From Lasiosphaeria ovina (lineage: Eukaryota; Ascomycota; Sordariomycetes; Sordariales; Lasiosphaeriaceae): a stretch of DNA of 64,000 bases. Where the stretch lies: contig JAULSN010000001.1 in assembly GCA_033439765.1 (NCBI GenBank), positions 7,564,001 through 7,628,000 of the forward strand, in the 5' to 3' direction. The notes under the pieces were generated by a model. The model did not search any database. It was not told where the DNA came from and saw only the letters and a list, made by a program, of their open reading frames with translations. Below, one piece after another: positions 44,449 to 56,179 of this stretch; within the stretch, counting starts at the first letter, position 1, and every line of letters starts with the position of its first letter. A program made the position numbers and the translations under genes.

Positions 44449-44858
44449 TGTGTATGAAAACTGTCGGCTCAGGTCTCCGGAATGACTTGAGGTGCGAGAA
44501 GTTTGGATTTGGGAATTCGGATCGCGCGAGGAAAAGTGTGTGGATTTCTCGTAGGGTAGAGCGGAAAATCCTCGGGACAGGGGGTGATTGTGGATCGGGA
44601 TTTGTGTGTGAAGAGCACTGACCACTTTGCCTTGTCAAGTATTGCCCACACACCCTGGCGTAGCTCTAGAATGAAGAGTCTAACTTTTGAGTCAACCCCA
44701 CCAACAAGAATGTCCCCTCTAACACCTGCTGCCCGCTGCCCGCTGCCTGCCCGTCACTCACAGTCGGGTACGGACGCCTTCATATCGGGTCAAAAACAAA
44801 AAAAAAAAGGGAAGAAAAAAAAAACACAGCAAACTTGGCCATATTTCTACACAATGCA
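44449..44858. promoter_or_regulatory. Divergent promoter between eL8 and NCS6 genes
   Basis: A 410-bp interval with both start codons facing outward. An A-rich tract (44799-44825) lies just before the NCS6 start. No specific factor site is claimed. Confidence 0.5.
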
Positions 44859-46064
44859 ATGGCTCCCACACTTTGCGCCATGTGTAAGACCCAGCGGGCG
44901 CTCATCAAGCGGCCCAAGAACCACGCAAAGCTGTGCAAAGCCTGTTTTATAACCATTTTCGAGGATGAGGTGCACCACACAATCACCTCGTCGAACCTGT
45001 TTTTCCCCGGCGAGAAGGTCGCAATAGGCGCGTCGGGCGGCAAGGACTCGACCGTCTTGGCTTCTGTTCTCAAGACACTAAACGAACGCCACGGGTATGG
45101 ACTTGATCTTGTTCTTCTGAGTATCGACGAGGGGATCAAGGGGTACCGCGATGACTCCCTGGAAACGGTCAAGAGAAATGCCCTCCAGTATGAGATGCCC
45201 CTCAAGATCGTGGGCTACGACGAGCTGTACGGCTGGACCATGGACCAGGTCGTCGAGACGATTGGCAAGAAGGGCAACTGCACATACTGCGGCGTGTTCC
45301 GGCGGCAGGCGTTGGACCGCGGCGCAAAGATGCTAGGCATCAAGCACGTCGTGACGGGCCACAATGCCGACGACGTCGCCGAGACGGTCCTGATGAACCT
45401 CCTCCGCGGGGACCTGTCGCGTCTCTCACGGAGCACCAGTATCGTGACGGGAGACAGTAGGTCCGAGGTCAAGCGGAGCAAGCCCCTTAAGTACTCTTAT
45501 GAAAAAGAAATCGTTCTTTATGCCCACCACAAGAAGCTCGACTACTTCAGCACCGAGTGCATCTACAGCCCAGAGGCCTTTCGCGGCAGTGCCAGAAGCC
45601 TCATCAAGCAGCTGGAGAGGGTGCGCCCCAGTGCTATCCTGGATATCGTCCGGAGTGGCGAAGACATGTCGAGGCTAGTGCCAGGAGAATCGTCGTCGCC
45701 GTGTGACGGTTGCAAGACCACGCCAGCCGCATATGCTCCTGTCGTCGAGGATGATGTTGGCGGATGTGGTTCCCAGAACGGGCGTACCCCAGGAGGCGAA
45801 ATGGCTGCAATGGACAAGCAGTTGAGGGAGAACGAGGCGTACGAGGGGCTCGAGATCGACGTGGCAAGCACCATGGCCAGGAACAAGGCGACACAAAATG
45901 AGAAACCAAAGGATTTACCTATAAGAAACGGGGGTTCAAAGGCTGCCACCCGTCAGGTCCTTGGGAACTGCAAGCGTTGCGGGTACATGTCGAGCCAAGA
46001 CATATGTCAGGCATGCACGTTGCTGGAGGGTCTTAATAAGAATAGGCCGCAGATACAGATCTGA
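44859..46064 (+). CDS. NCS6: Cytosolic tRNA 2-thiolation protein NCS6 (CTU1)
   Basis: A single-exon gene of 401 residues. NCS6 with NCS2 adds the 2-thio group to wobble uridine 34 of tRNA-Lys, -Glu and -Gln, using sulfur from URM1. The PP-loop SGGKDS is at 59-64. Cys pairs C6/C9 (CAMC) and C26/C29 (CKAC) form the N-terminal zinc site, C141/C144 (CTYC) are the conserved core cysteines, and [19 protein letters not shown] is typical. A C-terminal zinc ribbon is visible ([16 protein letters not shown]), with a CDGC-type pair before it. Two ATGs overlap the start: ACAATGCAATGGCT. The first (44854) is in another frame; the second (44859) starts the enzyme. Confidence 0.96.
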   Translation: MAPTLCAMCKTQRALIKRPKNHAKLCKACFITIFEDEVHHTITSSNLFFPGEKVAIGASGGKDSTVLASVLKTLNERHGYGLDLVLLSIDEGIKGYRDDSLETVKRNALQYEMPLKIVGYDELYGWTMDQVVETIGKKGNCTYCGVFRRQALDRGAKMLGIKHVVTGHNADDVAETVLMNLLRGDLSRLSRSTSIVTGDSRSEVKRSKPLKYSYEKEIVLYAHHKKLDYFSTECIYSPEAFRGSARSLIKQLERVRPSAILDIVRSGEDMSRLVPGESSSPCDGCKTTPAAYAPVVEDDVGGCGSQNGRTPGGEMAAMDKQLRENEAYEGLEIDVASTMARNKATQNEKPKDLPIRNGGSKAATRQVLGNCKRCGYMSSQDICQACTLLEGLNKNRPQIQI

Positions 46065-46255
46065 ACACTTCATACACTGCTATAATGTCTAAATGAACCC
46101 CTATATGGGGATTCGGTACGCGCGAGGCCACCGAGGGCGTCACCTGTCTTCATTGTAATGTTTGTGAAGTTTGTCAATTCATCAAGGTGCATGTACAATC
46201 CTCGTCTTCCGAGGTCGCCATCTGGATATCAATGCCCCCATCGATTTGCCTCTTC

Positions 46256-46773
46256 TTATGATATCCGTGGCTCGGTCTGGTGATTACAAAAGTTAGCAGC
46301 ACTCTTGCATAGCACTTCCGTAGGAATACACATACTCTCCAAGGGTTATTCAGTTCGAATCCAGGGGGCGGCAAATGGTTGCCCGTCTGCCCCCGCAAGT
46401 GGCCCGTAAGTCTCCGATCGCGATCCATCACTGTTGGGAGATCAAACGTCAGCACAATCCCTCATTATATACCCGTTTGCCGCCGTTGACTCGTATCGGA
46501 TATTGTGCTTCGTACTTTGCTGTCCAGAAGTTAGCTATCCATTGCATCAGACCACGGTGGGAATGGTGCCGTCTACCTTGTCCCATTGGTCGAGTGAACG
46601 TCTGGTTCGTTTGCCCGCGTTGTTCATATTCTTGACCTTGGACATGCCAGCTCCAGTAACCCCGAACATCTGCACCCAATTGTCAGTTCCGGGTCTTAGT
46701 GTCGTCGCCGTCCGGGGGTGCTCACGGCGAGGATGATTGCATAGGGAATCAGCGTCTCGAAAGGAACAGGCAT
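46256..46773 (-). CDS. NADH:ubiquinone oxidoreductase MWFE subunit (NDUFA1 family)
   Basis: Five exons on the minus strand: 46773-46726, 46669-46577, 46519-46516 (4 nt), 46430-46336 and 46276-46256; 86 residues. MWFE is a small one-helix accessory subunit of complex I, in the mitochondrial inner membrane, needed for assembly. The protein begins MPVPFETLIPYAIILAMFGV (membrane helix), then GAGMSKVKNMNN, RSLDQWDKQMMDRDRRLTG, LRGQTGNHLPPPGFELNNPWR and TEPRIS. The exon 2-exon 4 joint is out of frame on its own, and a stop follows directly. The 4-nt exon CAAA, flanked by good splice sites on both sides (branch GCTAAC/ACAG before, GTACGA after, then GCTGAC/ACAG), restores the expected QMM. Divergent from SAS3. 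Confidence 0.88.
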
Positions 46774-47569
46774 TGCGGCGGTGTTTCGGCCTACGCAGCA
46801 GTATTAGTTGAATTGCTCGGGCTATCGGGCGCGAATTTGGGGCCGTACGCAAAGCCTTCGGCGACACTGGGTGTTGTTATGGTAGCTGCGTGCAACCAGC
46901 ACTTGCATCAGAGCCGATCAAGTCGCGAACGTCAGGGAATTGGCGAATTGGTATTCCGGAGGGACGACATAGCTGCCTCAGGCTCCAAGGAGCTCTAACC
47001 CAGCGGGCTCCACCCAACCCTCCAATCATTCTCGAGAGCCCTCCTACAGGGGCAGATGACTAAGCCCGCCACCCTTGCAGGTCATCAGTGGATTTGTGAG
47101 TTCGGGGAAGGTTGGAACGCCTGAAGTGTGATGAAGGAGAACTCGCGATGCGCAGCCGAGCCAAACTCTCACCTGCTTCACCATCGATTGAGATGGTTCG
47201 AGTGCGATTTTAACGCGTCTATCAGCATCATACAGCTGGTGATACATCTGTGCAGCTTCCTTTGCGCCATCTTCCGCCTCGACCCTGCGCGTCAGGGATT
47301 CCTATGCCCCAAGTCGCGACACCTCTCACCTTCCTCAATGCCTTGCGCATCGCGCCCACGAGCTTCCCATCCGCCCAGCTGTCTCTGCCCACCCCCCTCA
47401 ATCTATACGCCCTGCGCGACCATCATGCGCTAGGCATGATACTTCCAGGACTCTCTGCCCACGTCTACTTGGCATGCGCTGCTTCTGCGTTGGCGGCTCT
47501 TGACGAGACTCGCGAACGTCGCTCGGTTAGAGCTCACTGGGACCGACAAACAATTCAACACAACACAGA
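46774..47569. promoter_or_regulatory. Divergent region between MWFE gene and SAS3, possible small minus-strand frame
   Basis: A 0.8-kb interval between divergent start codons, with both promoters. On the minus strand a coding-like stretch at about 47301-47170 (containing MYHQLYDADRRVKIALEPS) ends at a GTGAGA donor, but I could not join it to a start codon with a credible intron, so no gene is called. Confidence 0.35.
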
Positions 47570-50500
47570 ATGGCCGACGCGCAGCTTTTGGAAGAAAACA
47601 AGCAACGAGTCACAATGTCTGTGCGGGATGCCGAGCCCGGCGAGGACGGTGTCGATGCCGACGTGATTATGGGCAACGGAGACGCGTCCCTTTCCACCAG
47701 CCAGATCGATCTCAAAACCACAATCGACGAGGCCGACAATGACCAGGACATGGACGACGACGACGACGATGCCGAGGATCAAAACGGAGATGATGATGCT
47801 GAGGACGAGGAAGACCTTCTCACGGACGCCTCCGAGGGCGTATCTGAGTCCGAGGACGATGACGATGCCTTCGAGGAGGAGGATGCCGAAGGGGAGGAAG
47901 ACGAAGATATCCAACCTCGGGGCTCCTCCGCCCAACGGCGGGTTTCAAAGGTCAAAGATGAACATGACGAAGAGGAGGAAGACGAGGAAGACGAAGACGA
48001 AGGCGTCGGTGCCGTCAAGATAAAGCCAGGCGAAACAGAGGAAGATGATGACGACGATAGCGTCGTTGGAAGCTCTGCCTCGGAGTCGGGCTCAGAAAGC
48101 ATCAGCGATGTGGACTCTGATGGCGCCCCGTGGGAAGATGCCCACGAGCGAGACGAGAGGGACGACGAAAACGAATCAGAGAATGCAAATCCTAGCATTT
48201 GCATTTTTTGCAAGCAGGACGAGGAACATGACCCAGCCGAAGAATTTGAGGCCTATTTAACTTGCTTTAGTTGTAGTGATAACGGTAAGTTTCCTTCCAT
48301 CACGTAGCGTGACGGTTAGCTAACAAGGACGCAGCCCATCAGCAGTGCGCCCGAGACGCGAAGGCAATGTCTAGTGAAGACGGTGAGCTGTCCCGCTCTA
48401 ATCTCTAAGACCCCCGCTAATAACTATAACAGGCCCAGAAACCTGGAAGTGTCCTGAGTGTGCGGGGGGCGACTCGGATGCTGCCGAAGAGCAGGACGAA
48501 GAGCATGACGGAGAGTTGAATGGGACAGTCGAAACAGATGACACCCCTTCTAATCGCCGCTCTGGTGCTCCCAAGGTTGCACGAGACCTCCTGCCCTCGC
48601 ACAAAGGCGGCGTCAAGCCAGATGCACATTCCATGTTTAACCACCTCGTCCTGGACGAGGACCCGATGGACGGGTCCCGTGTGCTGAGAAAGCGGAAGAC
48701 ATCTTCTGCTGAAGCAGACGAGAACATTATGGCTCTGCGCAAACGTCGTAGGAATACCTCCGACGAGCAGAGCAATGACGACACAAACGAACGTGACGAG
48801 TCGACAAGACCGGTTTCATCGAGATCACTACGACAAAAGGTATTGAACCCCCCCGCATCCATTCTTAAGAAGACTCGTGGCAGCGTCATTATCAAGATGC
48901 GAGTCAACATCTCCGAGCTTCGCCAGATTCTTTCACGGAAACCAAGAGGAAACAAAAAGCGTTCCCATAAGGCCGGGGCGCGGCCCTCGAGAAGGGATGC
49001 TTCCCGCGTCCCTGCAGCGACAGTAGCATCGGCTATGGCGCCATTCACTTCTTCGAGCTACTCCCAACCATTTTACTCGTTTTACGACAAGGAAACGGAC
49101 GAGCTGAAAGGCAAGCCATATGGTGGAATTCTTACCGAAGCTGAAGCCGATACCTCCAAGACCCTGCCGAGTAACGACGACAGAAGGCGGTTTGACGAGG
49201 CCAAGCAAAAAGCCGAGGAGGAATGGAGACAACGCCTTCTCAAAATGCAGGCTGAAGTCGAAGTCATGACGAAGAAATCCAAGAAGGCCACAGGACCAGC
49301 AAGCCAGATCGAGTGCATCGAGTTTGGCGGCTGGGAAATCGACACTTGGTACGCGGCTCCTTATCCCGAGGAGTACAGTAGGAACCGTGTCCTTTATATA
49401 TGCGAGTTCTGTCTCAAGTACATGAACTCAGACTATGTGGCCTGGCGGCACAAACTCAAATGTCCGGCGAAACACCCACCGGGAGACGAGATTTACCGCC
49501 ACGGCTCTGTGTCTGTTTTCGAAGTCGATGGCCGCAAGAACCCGGTCTACTGCCAAAACTTGTGTCTTCTGGCGAAACTGTTCTTGGGATCCAAGACACT
49601 CTACTACGACGTGGAGCCATTTCTATTCTACGTCCTCTGCGAGTACGACGATCTCGGTTACCATTTTGTTGGCTATTTTTCAAAGGAGAAACGAGCCAGC
49701 AGCCAGAACAATGTCTCTTGCATTCTTACATTACCTATACACCAACGCAAAGGATATGGCAACCTTCTGATCGACTTCTCCTACCTCCTCACCCGGGTGG
49801 AGCAAAAGACTGGATCCCCCGAGAAGCCGCTCTCGGACATGGGTCTGGTCTCCTACCGCAACTACTGGCGGCTGATCATGTGCCGGTACCTTCTTGACCA
49901 TAGCCCGGAGGATGGGTCGCAGAAGAAGGGCTTGAGCATCAAGAAAATCTCCGACGACACCGGGCTTACGCCGGACGATGTAATATCGGCGCTAGAGGGC
50001 CTACGGTGTCTAGTCCGAGACCCCCAGACGCAACTCTACGCTTTCCGTGTTGACCAACAATACTGCCGAGATTACATTGAGAAATGGGAGAGCAAGAAAT
50101 ATGTGCAGCTTAACCCCAAGGCCTTGACATGGACGCCGTATGTGATGGGGAGGAGCAACGCAACGAACTTTGAGCTCGGCCCGGCCCTGAACGCGATCGC
50201 ACCTCGTGAGGATGAGGAGGAACACAAAGCAGTGGTTACTCCTGCGAGAGAAGGCCTGGTAAACGGTACAGGCTCTCTTCCCCAGGCAGACACTCCCATG
50301 CAGGAAGCAAAAATCGAAACCAATTCGACGGTTCTCGAGTCCACCGAGCCCAACGAGACGGGTGCGGTACCCGGCGATGACATTTTGCAAGAAGCACTAG
50401 CCAAACCCAACGGCATCCTTGTCAATGGCGAGGCCATTGAAGAGCAAACTCGGCGCCAATCAGAAAACGGCGTCAAGGACACCTCCGAAGTCTGGACATG

Positions 50501-51167
50501 GCAGTACAGAGACATCCCGCCTTCACGATTTGAAGTGGTCCCTCCAATCACGGGCTCCCGAAGAGTTGACCGGGTTCGGACTGCGCTCTCTCGGCCGCCT
50601 GCGGTGCGAACTGTCAGCAGCGCCCCTCGGCCAAGACAGAAGCGACCAAGCGGTAGTTCCCGTCGTTCGTCTGCTAGCAAGCCCAAGAGCAGCAGTAAGC
50701 GAAAGTCTGGCGGGACGGGTCGCGGTCCAGGCCGTTGGCCAAAGGGCACAAAGAAGAGCGATTACGGCAATGCAGACAGCGGCCCGGGTCTGCCACCGGG
50801 CTGGGTTGCGGCGCGAAACAAGCAGCTCACTGCCAATACCGACGTCAAGACCGACACCAAGGACACTGTGCAGGTCCAGACACCGATAGTCAAAGAGACA
50901 AAAAGCCAGCGAGGTGGCGACACGTCCAGCAGCAGGAGGAATGGTTCCGTTGCCGAGAGCAGCGTTGGCAAGAGCAGCGTTGGCAAGAGCAGCGTCAGCA
51001 AGGGGAGGTCCTCTCCCAAGTCCCACTCTGGTAAGGACAGCACGGATCTAGCCATGCGAGCTAATGATGGCGAGGATGACAATAGGAAAGGAGGGGACAA
51101 GGACGAAGATGATAGCAGCGACGACGATGACGAGGAGTCGGGAGAATCGGAGGACAATGACGAGTAA
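47570..51167 (+). CDS. SAS3: MYST-family histone acetyltransferase with PHD finger, SAS3-like (NuA3 complex)
   Basis: Three exons, 47570-48284, 48335-48382 and 48433-51167; 1165 residues. SAS3-type enzymes acetylate histone H3 (K14/K23) at transcribed genes. A very acidic N-terminus (residues ~50-205) is followed by a PHD finger from Cys211 (CIFC...CFSC...H..C...CPEC), interrupted by both introns. The MYST C2HC zinc finger (YICEFCLKYMNSDYVAWRHKLKC) is near 577. The catalytic Cys lies in NNVSCILTLPIHQRKGYG, with the acetyl-CoA loop QRKGYG at about 692, and SPEKPLSDMGLVSYRNYW supplies the catalytic Glu. The C-terminal ~300 residues are disordered, with repeated SSVGK units and an acidic end. 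Yeast SAS3 has no own PHD finger; a PHD-MYST fusion is common in filamentous fungi. Confidence 0.93.
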
Positions 51168-52726
51168 TTTTGCTAATACTCTATGTAGAGCGCGTTTAAT
51201 CTGCTTTGCAGTTATGGGGGAAGGAGTACCGATTCTTTTGAGTGACATCTTGCAGGATGCACTAGACTTGGTAGTTAAGGTAGGTAAATAGGCATGGGCA
51301 AATCTTGGGCGTCTCAGGGCGTGGTGCCCAGCAGCCAGCCTGTGCGAGCAAACGAGGCAGAGACATGACGGTTATACCCTCAAATGTTCTAGATATTTTG
51401 TACAAGTAGGGGCAACTTGTTGGAGCGGATGAAAAAAAAGTTAATAGGCGGAGGTTTCCATTTTTACTACTAAGTACTAGTGCTAGGGGAATGTGAACGC
51501 ATCAGCCAATGTCGGGTGTTATTTGTCATGTCACTCTGTCGCGCAGGCTTTGCGTGAAAATGTGCTTTCGTCGTCCTGACACATTTGAGTCGCCCCCCGG
51601 GATAGAGACGTTTACGTCAACCTCGGGAGATAGATGCTAGTGACAACGCACCAACCACCGCAACACTCGATCAAATACATGAAGCTATTTTAGTGCTCGG
51701 ATGGGGCTCAGTCCAGGCTGTTCCCGATCAGCCAAATATGGACTGCATTATGATACAATACTTGCATACTTTTTTCTTAGGTACTGGTCTCCATGCCTAG
51801 TAGGACTCTTGGTTGACCGCGAGTTCTTACAGTGTCACAGGCCGGCCCGCTAGAGGCGCCCTATTTAACTCTCTGCCAGCCGGCAACCGATCTCGGGGTC
51901 GGATGCAAAGAGGTTTCTAATACATACGTAAGTATATCTGTCCTTCTTCTACCTTCATTCTTCGTACGAACCTTGGACATTGTACCGAAGGTTATTTGAA
52001 ATTCCTTACCTACCAGGTAAGGTGCCTCGCGTCTCTCTCACGTCTCAAGGTTCCAGGACATTGCCGCCGAGACACAGCCCGGCCCAGTGACAGGACTCAG
52101 CCAGCGCCTCGTGCGTGCTGTATGCACAGTGCTCAACCTAGGTAGGTAACTGAACCATCCACCTGCGTAATGAATACACACACCTAAGGTTAGGTACGGG
52201 TATGTATCTTAGATACTGCGCACCCAGTGAACGTATTTCGTACCTGCTTCCCAGGGCAGGTTCCATTGCCTCTGGGTCCCGTCTCCCGCCTCAATCGGCC
52301 AAGCTCCTGCCCCTCTCTTCAACTCACACCCAACATTTATTTCGCGCCGGGCTTCCTCAATCGGCTTGCTTTGCTCGACCAGGGCACTAAATATCCGCTG
52401 TCGCCATCCCACCGCCGCCTATTTAACCATTTGCTTTCTGGTGTCGCTCTGTTGTGTACGAGGCCTCTGACATATTGTTACCCATTTATTGCCTCCGCCA
52501 GAGTCTGGCCGCGCGGCCCCATTTTTGTCTGGGTTCTTAGCTGTAAGGTAATCATCACTGCCAAGCTCGACCACTTGACAGCCCGGCCGACCCACCCGCC
52601 TCCCTCCTGGCTTGCGACCGAACAAGGAACACTATCGAACTGCCCCATCGTTTGACACTCGCCATCGCCGGTACTCTATCTATCGCATACCGCTTTCCCG
52701 CTCTATTTTGTCGAGGAGGCGCCAAG
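51168..52726. other. Intergenic region and long 5' leader of epsin gene, no gene seen
   Basis: About 1.56 kb between plus-strand genes. TACC/GGTA-type words (for example CCTAGGTAGGTA at 52136-52147) recur. A 142-codon frame at 52227-52655 ends just before the epsin start and has leader-like composition; it is not called a gene. Confidence 0.5.
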
Positions 52727-54705
52727 ATGTCGAAGGTCATTCGGAGCGTCAAGAATGTCACCAAGGGCTACTCCAGCGTCCAGGTCAAGGTGCGCGAAGG
52801 TGCGTGTCTGGAGCAATTGCGCATTCGCCTGGTCGGAACATGCATCCTGTGATCGCTTGCTGACAACAGTTGCCCCCCGGATACAGCGACGAGCAATGAC
52901 CCATGGGGCCCGACGGGGACTCAGATGAGCGAGATCGCCCAGTTGACGTACAATTCGTGAGTACTGTGCCGTTTCAAGTCTCGGTTTCATTACGAGCGAG
53001 GCTTAGATCGCCCGATCGGCCGCCTGCTCGACGCCGTCGACAGCCAAGGAGTCGGTGTTGCTGACGCCGCCTCCAGTTCTACCGAATTCTACGAGATCAT
53101 GGACATGATCGACAAGCGACTTAACGACAAGGGCAAGAACTGGCGACACGTCTTGAAGGCCTTGAAGGTTATGGACTACTGCCTCCACGAGGGGTCGGAG
53201 CTGGTTGTGACGTGGGCCAAGCAGAACATCTTCATCATCAAGACTCTCCGCGAATTCCAGTACATTGACGAGGAAGGCAAAGATGTTGGTCAGAATGGTG
53301 GGCACAGCGTTCCAATCTGTCTTGATTTCGTCTGCGTTGCGGTGGTTAGACTAACATTCTGACCACAGTTCGTGTTGCCGCCAAGGAGCTCACGGCGCTG
53401 GTGCTGGACGAGGAGAGGCTGAGAGCGGAGCGCAGCGACAGGAAGACCTGGAAGTCCCGTGTTACAGGCCTAGAGGAATACGCCCCTTCGTCCCCCGAGC
53501 CGCCACGCCGACAGCGGACTCGCCAGTTCACCGAAGAGGACGATACCGAGTACAGGCTAGCCATCGAGGCAAGTAAGGCGCAAGAGGAGGAGGACAGGAG
53601 AAAGCGCATGAGCCGGGCGGGCGAAGAGGATGACGACGATCTCGCCAAAGCCATCAAGCTCAGCAAAGAGGAAGAGGAGCGGCGTCGACGAGAGCTTGAG
53701 GAGAGCAATGTCTCATCTTTGTTCGATGATGAGCCAGCGCAGAGTTCTCAGCCTCAGCCCAGGTTCAACCAGGGCTATGAGCAGGGCAGTGCTGTAGATT
53801 TCTTCGCGAACCCGATCGACCAGGGCCAGATGCCTCTTCAGCAGACCGGTTATATGCCCAACGCGTACACGGGATATCCGACACAGCAGACTGGATACCC
53901 GGCGCAGCAGACCGGATACCAGGATGCCTTTTCGAACGGATTCGGCGCGCAGCCGACAGCTTTCGATCCCTATGGCCAACAGCAGGTGTCCCAGCAGGCG
54001 TTCCAGCAACCTCAGCCGACGGGATATAATCCTTATGCTCAGCAGCCACAGCAGCAGTTTCAACCCCAGCAATTCCAACCGCAAGTTCAGGAGGCGTCGC
54101 TGAACCCCGGTAGCAACAACCCTTGGGCCGGCAACAGCGCGCAGTCAGGCATCAAGCCGATGCCGACCGGCTCTAACAACCCATTTGCGCCGCAGCAGCC
54201 GCAGCAGCAGCAGGCGTTCAGCAGACCTCAGGCATTCAAAGCGCCGTCGATGCCATCTCTTGGCACCCTTCCAGAACAGAAGACACTCTCTTCCTTCTCG
54301 CAGATTCCCACCTACAACCAGCCTCAGCCTACTCTTCAGTCTCAGCCACAACGAGAAACAAACGAACACGAGGCTAGACTGAACGCTCTCCTTTCTAGCG
54401 GCGAGGGCATGGACACGTTCGGAAACACTGGAAACCTCCGTATCCCGGCGCAGCACACGGCTCCTGGCACCTTTGTCAACAGCGCTGGTGCTGGCCTGAG
54501 CAGGCTTACGGCCGATGCCACAGGCAACAACCCCTTTCTAAGACAGCAGTTCACAGGGATGCCCAACGTATCATATGGAGGCCAGCAGATGCCCGCTGCG
54601 ACAGGTCCGGCGGGAATGAACGGATACGGGACGCATGCAACGAACAACCCCTTTGCCGGGCGGCAACAACAACAGACGGGCCAGGGCGACTTGATTCAGT
54701 TTTAG
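52727..54705 (+). CDS. Epsin (ENTH-domain endocytic adaptor)
   Basis: Four exons, 52727-52799, 52887-52956, 53077-53297 and 53369-54705; 566 residues. Epsins bind PI(4,5)P2, ubiquitinated cargo, clathrin and EH-domain proteins at endocytic sites. The ENTH domain (residues ~1-135) starts MSKVIRSVKNVTKGYSSVQV and includes REATSNDPWGPTG and WRHVLKALKVMDYCLHEGSE. Two ubiquitin-interacting motifs follow (TEYRLAIEASKAQ and DDLAKAIKLSKEE). The middle is Gln-rich with repeated QQTGY units. Three NPF motifs (NNPFAP, NNPFLR, NNPFAG) bind EH domains, and the end DLIQF is a clathrin-box-like motif. It is the ENT1/ENT2 type. Confidence 0.95.
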
Positions 54706-56179
54706 ACACGGTATTGAGAAGGCTGGAGGATGGATTTTTTGACGTTGTATTTTCTCTTCACGAAGAGCTCTATTTTGCTTTCTTTTGGGAGTGGCCTGTG
54801 ATACGATACCCAAAAAGTATGGCGATCAAGGGCTCACCTGGCAGCTAAACTACCTACCCACCCACCTTACCTTGCGTCACCCTCCTCACCGCCCGTTGGG
54901 AACGATGGACTGGGTCTTAAAACCCTTCATACTCTCCGAACCCCTTCATCGAAACAAAAATTATCGCGTTTGATCTTGACTCCAACGGGGAATAGTGACT
55001 TGATGGTTGCGATTTTGATGATTTGATACTATGCTCGATCGACACATTCCAGGATGATAAGGTAAGTCGCCGGGAAATTTGTACTGTGAATGTATATCGC
55101 ACTTGGACCCAAGAACTGCCTGGCAGTAGAGTGGGAGAACAGACGGGAGTCGGGCGACCAAAAGAGGGGCTCAACCAGCAGTGGCCGTCCAGCTGCTGCA
55201 GGCCGTCGAAGAACTGAGACAGCAAGGGAAAAGGGTTGGTGAGTGCCGGGGGATTTATACTGTTTGAAATGGAACCCGCACACTCATGATTCATCAGCAT
55301 ATTCATGGTGCGCTGGCGCTGTGAAACCTCTGGCGCCTAGCTTTGCAGCGAATCAATGCACCACATTTTATTCTCTTCTTTTTCCAGCAAGCTTGTCTCT
55401 CTTCTATGACTCGAATTTGGTGCAAGCTTCCGCAAGGCAGACTGGCGCGATTAGTAAGAAAGGCTGCAAAGGCCAATGACAGGCCAGAATTGATTCACAG
55501 GCAGCGAAAGAGACATCACGTGATGTTAACTTTGCCTAGAAGATCCGATAAAATTTAATGAATCACGACCGCAGGCTTTGTTTTTGGATTTCTTTTCAAA
55601 AGTACAAAAGGGCATCAAGGATTTCCCAAAAGTCATCGTCGCCGCACGTCTTATGTATTGCTGTTCTATCCGTATCTTCAAAGTCTCTCCCGCTTTTGCA
55701 GCGAAAATGGGCGAAAGGCAGTAAACGGGAACGCGAAGCACGGGCCCCCAACTGTCGCGTCATCCATTGGTCGGTTTTAGCTCGAGGCCCACAAATTGGG
55801 CTCCAGCCGAGCAGAGAAAGCTGAACCAGGCTGGACACAGTTCAGCAACTTCTCGCCGAGCTGCTGCCAACCTGCCCGTAATCGTGCCTTCTATCTCGAA
55901 GGAAAGGAAAGAGGTGCCCTTCCCTGCCCAGGCCTGGCACCTTGTTTCCGCTCGAGCGATACTCCGTACTGCGCTCGGTTTCTTCAACTTCACGACACTC
56001 CTTTCTGATTTTTTCCATCATCGGTTTGTCGTCAATTCTCTCGCCCTTCCCGCGCGGTTGGGTTGCGTGCTTCCCCTTTCGCGCATTTACCATCGTCGCG
56101 ACAGGCCCTTCCCCGACAATTTTTTTCTCTCTTCCGCGTCAACCCCTCGATACTCGGCATCGACACTACCATCGCCGCC
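54706..56179. other. Intergenic region, no gene seen
   Basis: About 1.5 kb. The last ~400 bases are strongly pyrimidine-rich, as for a leader of the nucleoporin gene. Overlapping frames at 55767-56390 run across the start codon of that gene in another frame and are treated as chance. Confidence 0.5.

Noticed and set aside
47302..47329. Possible 28-nt intron joining MRKALRK to the unassigned minus-strand stretch
   Set aside because: Too short for fungal splicing (other introns here are 49 nt or longer); gene model dropped.
52227..52655. 142-codon plus-strand frame upstream of epsin
   Set aside because: Leader-like Pro/Ser/Leu composition and no family features.
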